Source: Microbacterium sp. (GTDB taxonomy: Bacteria; Actinomycetota; Actinomycetes; Actinomycetales; Microbacteriaceae). From it: a stretch of 44,477 bases of DNA. This document shows positions 40,253-44,477 of the stretch, piece by piece. Both the position numbers and the translations under genes were made by a program. The notes under the pieces are model-generated. The model ran no database searches and was not told the origin of the DNA. It was given only the letters and a program-made list of their open reading frames with translations. The stretch is taken from the NCBI GenBank assembly GCA_017744855.1, contig JAGIAK010000010.1:1-44477 (forward strand), given 5' to 3'. How positions within the stretch are numbered: the stretch's first letter is position 1; every line of letters starts with the position of its first letter.

Positions 40253-41415
40253 GCATCCTCACCCCCGAGATCCGAGCCGCCCTCGCAGCGCAGGCGATCG
40301 AGCTGCCCAGCTGGGCGTTCGGCAACTCCGGCACCCGTTTCAAGGTCTTCGGCACACCGGGCACGCCCCGCGACCCGTACGAGAAGATCGCGGATGCCGC
40401 ACAGGTGCATGAGCACACCGCTCTCGCACCGACCGTGGCCCTGCACATCCCGTGGGATCTCGTCGACTCTTTCGCTGACCTGCGCCGTCATGCCGAGGAC
40501 CTCGGAGTGGCGATCGGCACGATCAACTCCAATACCTTCCAGGACGACGACTACCGGTTCGGCGCGCTGACGCACGAGGACGCCGGCATCCGACGCAAGG
40601 CGATCGACCACCATCTGGCCTGCATCGACGTGATGGATGCCACGGGCAGCCGGGACCTCAAGATCTGGCTGGCCGAGGGCTCGAACTACCCCGGCCAGGC
40701 CGACATGCGCGGACGCCAGGACCGCCTGCACGAATCGCTGCAGGAGATCTACGCGCGGCTCGGCGACGACCAGCGCCTCGTACTGGAGTACAAGTTCTTC
40801 GAGCCGGCGTTCTACCACACCGACGTCCCCGACTGGGGAACCTCGTACGTGCAGGTGAGCGCGCTCGGCGACAAGGCCATGGTCTGCCTCGACACCGGCC
40901 ACCACGCCCCCGGTACGAACATCGAGTTCATCGTGATGCAGCTGCTGCGCCTGGGCAAGCTCGGCTCCTTCGACTTCAACAGCCGCTTCTACGCCGACGA
41001 CGACCTCATCGTTGGCGCCGCCGACCCGTTCCAGCTGTTCCGCATCCTCGTCGAGGTCGTGCGCGGGGGCGGCCTGAACAACCCCGACGTCGCGTTCATG
41101 CTCGACCAGTGCCACAACGTCGAGGACAAGATCCCCGGTCAGATCCGCAGCGTGCTGAACGTGCAGGAGATGACGGCGAGGGCGCTGCTCCTCGACCGTG
41201 CAGCCCTCGCCGCCGCGCAGAAGTCGGGCGACGTGCTCGCGGCCAACGCGGTCTTCATGGACGCGTTCTCCACCGACGTGCGGCCGGCCCTCGCCGAGTG
41301 GCGCGAGAGCCGCGGACTGCCCGCCGACCCGATGAAGGCTTTCGCCGCGTCGGGCTACCTCGCCCGCATCGCGGCAGACCGCGTGGGCGGCGTGCAGGCC
41401 GGCTGGGGCGCCTGA
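40249..41415 (+). CDS. rhaI: L-rhamnose isomerase (actinobacterial/Pseudomonas type)
   Basis: 388 residues. Converts L-rhamnose to L-rhamnulose in the cytosol. A xylose-isomerase-like TIM barrel: ALHIPWDLVDSFADLRRHAE, GTINSNTFQDDDYRFGALTH, LKIWLAEGSNYPGQADMRGR, LVLEYKFFEPAFYHTDVPDW (metal Glu), MVCLDTGHHAPGTN and FDFNSRFYADDDLIVGAADP (metal ligands) match the RhaI group rather than E. coli RhaA. Translationally coupled to rhaM and 46 nt before the aldolase/dehydrogenase gene. Confidence 0.96.
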   Translation: MSILTPEIRAALAAQAIELPSWAFGNSGTRFKVFGTPGTPRDPYEKIADAAQVHEHTALAPTVALHIPWDLVDSFADLRRHAEDLGVAIGTINSNTFQDDDYRFGALTHEDAGIRRKAIDHHLACIDVMDATGSRDLKIWLAEGSNYPGQADMRGRQDRLHESLQEIYARLGDDQRLVLEYKFFEPAFYHTDVPDWGTSYVQVSALGDKAMVCLDTGHHAPGTNIEFIVMQLLRLGKLGSFDFNSRFYADDDLIVGAADPFQLFRILVEVVRGGGLNNPDVAFMLDQCHNVEDKIPGQIRSVLNVQEMTARALLLDRAALAAAQKSGDVLAANAVFMDAFSTDVRPALAEWRESRGLPADPMKAFAASGYLARIAADRVGGVQAGWGA

Positions 41416-41461
41416 GCGCGGCCCGACACGACATCCGACGAGACCATCGAGGACCACACTC

Positions 41462-43498
41462 ATGACAAACCCCACCGCCACCGCTCTCATCGAGCGGTCG
41501 AACCGTCTGGGCGCCGACCCCCGGAACACGAACTACGCCGGCGGGAACACCTCGGCCAAGGGCACCGACACCGACCCGGTGACCGGTCAGCCGGTCGAGC
41601 TGCTCTGGGTGAAGGGCTCCGGCGGAGACCTCGGCACCCTCGCCGAGCAGGGCCTGGCGGTGCTGCGCCTCGACCGCCTGCGCGCACTCGTCGGGGTGTA
41701 TCAGGGTGTCGAGCACGAGGACGAGATGGTCGCCGCGTTCGACTACTGCCTGCACGGCAAGGGCGGAGCAGCGCCCTCGATCGACACGGCCATGCACGGC
41801 CTGGTCGACGCGGCGCACGTCGACCACCTGCATCCGGACTCGGGGATCGCGATCGCGACCGCCGCCGACGGCGAAGCGCTCACGGCGCGGATCTTCGGCG
41901 ACAGGGTCGCCTGGGTGCCCTGGCGGCGACCAGGGTTCCAGCTCGGACTCGACATCGCGGAGATCCAGCGACTGCACCCGGATGCCGTCGGCTGCATCCT
42001 CGGCGGGCACGGCATCACCGCGTGGGGCGACACGTCGGAGCAGGCCGAGGCGAACTCGCTGTGGATCATCGACACCGCAGCCGCGTACATCGCCGAGCAC
42101 GGGGCTGCGCAGCCCTTCGGCGGCGTCCGTGCCGGGTTCGAGGCGCTGCCCGCGACGGAGCGCCGCGAGCGCGCGGCGGCACTCGCCGCCACCATCCGCG
42201 GCATCGCCTCGCAGGACAGGCCGATGGTCGGCCACTTCACGGACTCCGACGTCGTGCTCGACTTCCTCGCTTCCGAGAAGGCGCCGGCTCTCGCCGCATT
42301 GGGCACCAGCTGCCCCGACCATTTCCTGCGCACCAAGGTCAAGCCGCTCATCCTCGACCTGCCGGCCACGGCATCCGTCGACGAGCAGATCGCCCGCCTC
42401 CGTGAGCTGCACGCCGAGTACCGTGCCGACTATCGGGCCTACTACGACGCGCACGCCACGGTCGGCTCCCCCGCGATCCGCGGCGCCGACCCGCTCATCG
42501 TGCTCGTCCCCGGCGTGGGCATGTTCTCCTACGGCGCGAACAAGCAGACCGCACGGGTCGCCGGCGAGTTCTACGTCAACGCGATCACCGTGATGCGCGG
42601 CGCCGAGGCGCTCTCCTCCTACGCACCGATCTCCGACGCCGAGAAGTTCCGCATCGAGTACTGGGCGCTCGAAGAGGCCAAACTGCAGCGGATGCCGAAG
42701 CCGACGTCGCACCAGGGCCGCATCGCCTTCGTCACCGGCGCCGCCTCCGGCATCGGCAAGGCCATCGCCATCCGCCTCGCCGCAGAAGGCGCCTGCGTGG
42801 TCGTCGCCGACCTCGACCTGGAGAAGGCGCAGGCCGCGGCCGCCGAACTCGGCAGCACCGACGTCGCGATCGGCGTCGCCGCCGACGTCGCCGATGCGGA
42901 TGCCGTGCAGGCGGCGCTGGACGAGGCCGTGCTCGCCTTCGGCGGCGTCGACCTCATCGTCAACAACGCCGGCCTGTCACTGTCGAAGCCGCTGCTGGAG
43001 ACGACCGAGAAGGACTGGGACCTGCAGCACGACGTCATGGCGAAGGGCTCGTTCCTCGTCTCCAAGGCCGCGGCGAAGGTGCTGATCGAGCAGAAGCTCG
43101 GCGGCGACATCGTCTACATCTCGTCGAAGAACTCCGTCTTCGCCGGCCCGAACAACATCGCCTACTCCGCGACCAAGGCCGACCAGGCCCACCAGGTGCG
43201 GCTGCTGGCGGTCGAGCTCGGCGAGCACGGCGTGCGCGTCAACGGCATCAACCCCGACGGCGTCGTACGCGGCTCCGGCATCTTCGCGTCGGGCTGGGGC
43301 GCGAACCGCGCCGCCACCTACGGGGTGGCCGAGGAGGATCTGGGGCGGTTCTACGCCGAACGCACGATCCTCAAGCGCGAGGTCGTGCCCGAGAACGTCG
43401 CGGACGCCGTCTACGTGCTCACCGGTCCCGAGCTCAGCCGCACCACGGGCCTGCACATCCCGGTCGACTCCGGCGTTTCGGCGGCCTTCCTCCGATGA
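41462..43498 (+). CDS. bifunctional rhamnulose-1-phosphate aldolase / lactaldehyde dehydrogenase
   Basis: 678 residues, a fusion. N-terminal class II aldolase/adducin domain (about 1-400): NTNYAGGNTSAKGTDTDPVT, LLWVKGSGGDLGTL and AAHVDHLHPDSGIAIATA, whose histidines bind the metal. It splits L-rhamnulose 1-phosphate into dihydroxyacetone phosphate and L-lactaldehyde. The C-terminal SDR domain (about 415-678) shows AFVTGAASGIGKAIAIRLAA, VDLIVNNAGLSLSKPLLE, YSATKADQAHQVR and NGINPDGVVRGSGIFASGWG, and oxidises lactaldehyde to lactate with NAD. The fusion is well known in actinobacteria and Bacillus (RhaEW/RhaD-ADH type). Confidence 0.96.
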   Translation: MTNPTATALIERSNRLGADPRNTNYAGGNTSAKGTDTDPVTGQPVELLWVKGSGGDLGTLAEQGLAVLRLDRLRALVGVYQGVEHEDEMVAAFDYCLHGKGGAAPSIDTAMHGLVDAAHVDHLHPDSGIAIATAADGEALTARIFGDRVAWVPWRRPGFQLGLDIAEIQRLHPDAVGCILGGHGITAWGDTSEQAEANSLWIIDTAAAYIAEHGAAQPFGGVRAGFEALPATERRERAAALAATIRGIASQDRPMVGHFTDSDVVLDFLASEKAPALAALGTSCPDHFLRTKVKPLILDLPATASVDEQIARLRELHAEYRADYRAYYDAHATVGSPAIRGADPLIVLVPGVGMFSYGANKQTARVAGEFYVNAITVMRGAEALSSYAPISDAEKFRIEYWALEEAKLQRMPKPTSHQGRIAFVTGAASGIGKAIAIRLAAEGACVVVADLDLEKAQAAAAELGSTDVAIGVAADVADADAVQAALDEAVLAFGGVDLIVNNAGLSLSKPLLETTEKDWDLQHDVMAKGSFLVSKAAAKVLIEQKLGGDIVYISSKNSVFAGPNNIAYSATKADQAHQVRLLAVELGEHGVRVNGINPDGVVRGSGIFASGWGANRAATYGVAEEDLGRFYAERTILKREVVPENVADAVYVLTGPELSRTTGLHIPVDSGVSAAFLR

Positions 43499-43539
43499 CC
43501 GTGCACCCGATGGCACGCGGGGCCCTCCGATGACCGTGC
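43489..43539 (+). repeat. 16-bp direct repeat at the aldolase/kinase junction, with a 12-codon mini-ORF
   Basis: CCTCCGATGACCGTGC occurs at 43489-43504 and again at 43524-43539, 35 bp apart. Both copies contain ATGA. The first overlaps the aldolase stop (TGA 43496-43498) and would start a 12-residue peptide, MTVHPMARGALR, whose own TGA (43531-43533) overlaps the rhamnulokinase ATG at 43530. The three frames are therefore chained by two ATGA overlaps. Confidence 0.6.
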
Positions 43540-44477
43540 GCGCCGTCGCCGCGGTCGACCTCGGCGCGACCAGCGGCCGGGTCATGATCGGCCGGGTCGG
43601 CGACGGGCGGCTCGAGCTGGAGCTCGTGTCGCGCTTCCCCCACGGTCCGGTGGAGCGCGAGGACGGGGTGCACTGGGACTTCGGAGCGCTCTACGAGCAC
43701 GTCGTCGCGGGGCTCGCCGAGGCCGTGCGCCGCGAGCCCGCGATCGAGAGCATCGGCATCGATTCGTGGGCGGTCGACTACGGTCTGCTGAAGGACGGCA
43801 GACTGATCGCCGAGCCTTTCCACTACCGCGACGGCCGCAGCGCGCGCGGTGTCGAGGAGGTGCACGCGCTCATCCCGTTCGCGGAGCTCTATCGCCGCAA
43901 CGGTCTGCAGTTCCTGCCGTTCAACACCCTGTACCAGTTCCGCGTCGACGGCCGGCTGGCGGATGCCGACACCGCGCTGCTCATCCCCGACCTGATCGCC
44001 TATCTGCTCACGGGCGTCGCGGCGGCCGAGCGCACCAACGCCTCCACGACGGGTCTGCTCGGCGTGGCCGATGCCGAGTGGGACATCGAGCTCGCGGAGC
44101 GGGTCGGCGTCCCGGTCGGCATCCTGCCGCCGCTCGTCGACGCCGGCGCCGTGATCGGCCGCCTGTGCCCTGAGCTCGCCGCCCGTATCGGCCGAGACCT
44201 GCCGGTGATCGCAGTCGGTTCGCACGACACGGCGTCCGCCGTCGTGGCCGCCCCGCTGTCGACGCCGGATGCCGCGTACATCTCCTGCGGTACGTGGGGG
44301 CTGGTCGGCGTCGAGCTGACGGAGCCGGTGCTGACCGACGCGGCGCGTGCGGAGAACTTCACGCACGAGCTCGGTGTCGATGGGCGCTTCCGTTTCCTGC
44401 ACAACGTCACGGGGCTCTGGCTGCTCAGCGAGACGGTGCGGGCGTGGGAGGCGGAGGACGGCGCACCCGTCGACCTC
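43530..44477 (+). CDS. rhaB: rhamnulokinase (3' end outside the window)
   Basis: 316 codons are present and the gene continues past the right edge (the E. coli enzyme is about 489 residues). FGGY family: AAVDLGATSGRVMIGRV (phosphate 1), SIGIDSWAVDYGLLKDGRLI, EPFHYRDGRS, FLPFNTLYQFRVD and AAYISCGTWGLVGVELTEPV are strongly RhaB-like; LIPDLIAYLLTG and HDTASAVVAAPL (catalytic Asp region) are also in place. It phosphorylates L-rhamnulose on O1 with ATP. Last visible gene of the rhamnose operon; order mutarotase, isomerase, aldolase/dehydrogenase, kinase. Confidence 0.94.
   Translation, partial: MTVRAVAAVDLGATSGRVMIGRVGDGRLELELVSRFPHGPVEREDGVHWDFGALYEHVVAGLAEAVRREPAIESIGIDSWAVDYGLLKDGRLIAEPFHYRDGRSARGVEEVHALIPFAELYRRNGLQFLPFNTLYQFRVDGRLADADTALLIPDLIAYLLTGVAAAERTNASTTGLLGVADAEWDIELAERVGVPVGILPPLVDAGAVIGRLCPELAARIGRDLPVIAVGSHDTASAVVAAPLSTPDAAYISCGTWGLVGVELTEPVLTDAARAENFTHELGVDGRFRFLHNVTGLWLLSETVRAWEAEDGAPVDL

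Overview
The window reads as chromosome of a high-GC actinobacterium, most likely a Microbacteriaceae member such as Microbacterium. This is inferred from strong GC bias, dense ATGA/GTGA gene overlaps, many start codons placed 6-8 nt after a TAnnnT box (leaderless transcripts), an LAxTG-anchored surface protein and actinobacterial-type rhamnose enzymes. No rRNA, tRNA, CRISPR array, transposase or integrase is visible.

Left part (1-13 kb), mostly housekeeping. A truncated Gfo/Idh/MocA oxidoreductase faces a ROK regulator. Then come a DUF4166 protein coupled to a DUF1731-type epimerase, a PLDc_N-like membrane protein, an aldo/keto reductase, a small HTH protein divergent from an XRE + ImmA/IrrE pair, a GNAT acetyltransferase, small membrane proteins, a flavodoxin-fold reductase, a Hanks-type Ser/Thr kinase, pgi, an acyltransferase-3 protein and two small unknowns. 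At 13.2-15.1 kb lies a glycine-rich, LAxTG-anchored cell-surface protein.

Right part (15-44.5 kb), a carbohydrate-use island centred on L-rhamnose. It holds an SGNH esterase, a lipoprotein sugar-binding protein, two large secreted parallel beta-helix proteins, a FAH-family hydrolase, a PhyH-type dioxygenase and an AraC regulator. A nine-gene minus-strand operon (34.15 to 22.8 kb) encodes two CUT1 ABC permeases, an SDR, an enolase-superfamily protein, a GH39-like hydrolase, a class III aminotransferase, an M81 metallopeptidase, a 3-hydroxyacyl-CoA-dehydrogenase-like protein and a GH78 alpha-L-rhamnosidase. An IclR and a LacI regulator follow. The window ends in the L-rhamnose operon: mutarotase, isomerase, bifunctional rhamnulose-1-phosphate aldolase/dehydrogenase and rhamnulokinase (cut by the window edge).

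Working model (inference): the secreted beta-helix proteins and esterases open a rhamnose-containing polymer or glycoside. The ABC system (orphan binding protein plus distant permeases, ATPase supplied elsewhere) imports oligosaccharides. Cytoplasmic GH78 and GH39 enzymes release sugars, and rhamnose goes through rhaM-rhaI-rhaD-rhaB. The enolase-superfamily protein, SDR and FAH hydrolase could form a second, oxidative route for a sugar acid. Shared promoter motifs tie the dispersed genes together: a LacI-type site is nearly identical before rhaM and the binding-protein gene, and a TTGTAnnnCAAAT motif occurs before the binding-protein, FAH/PhyH and IclR/beta-helix genes. The second beta-helix gene is split by a -1 frame change exactly at a CCCAAAG heptamer.
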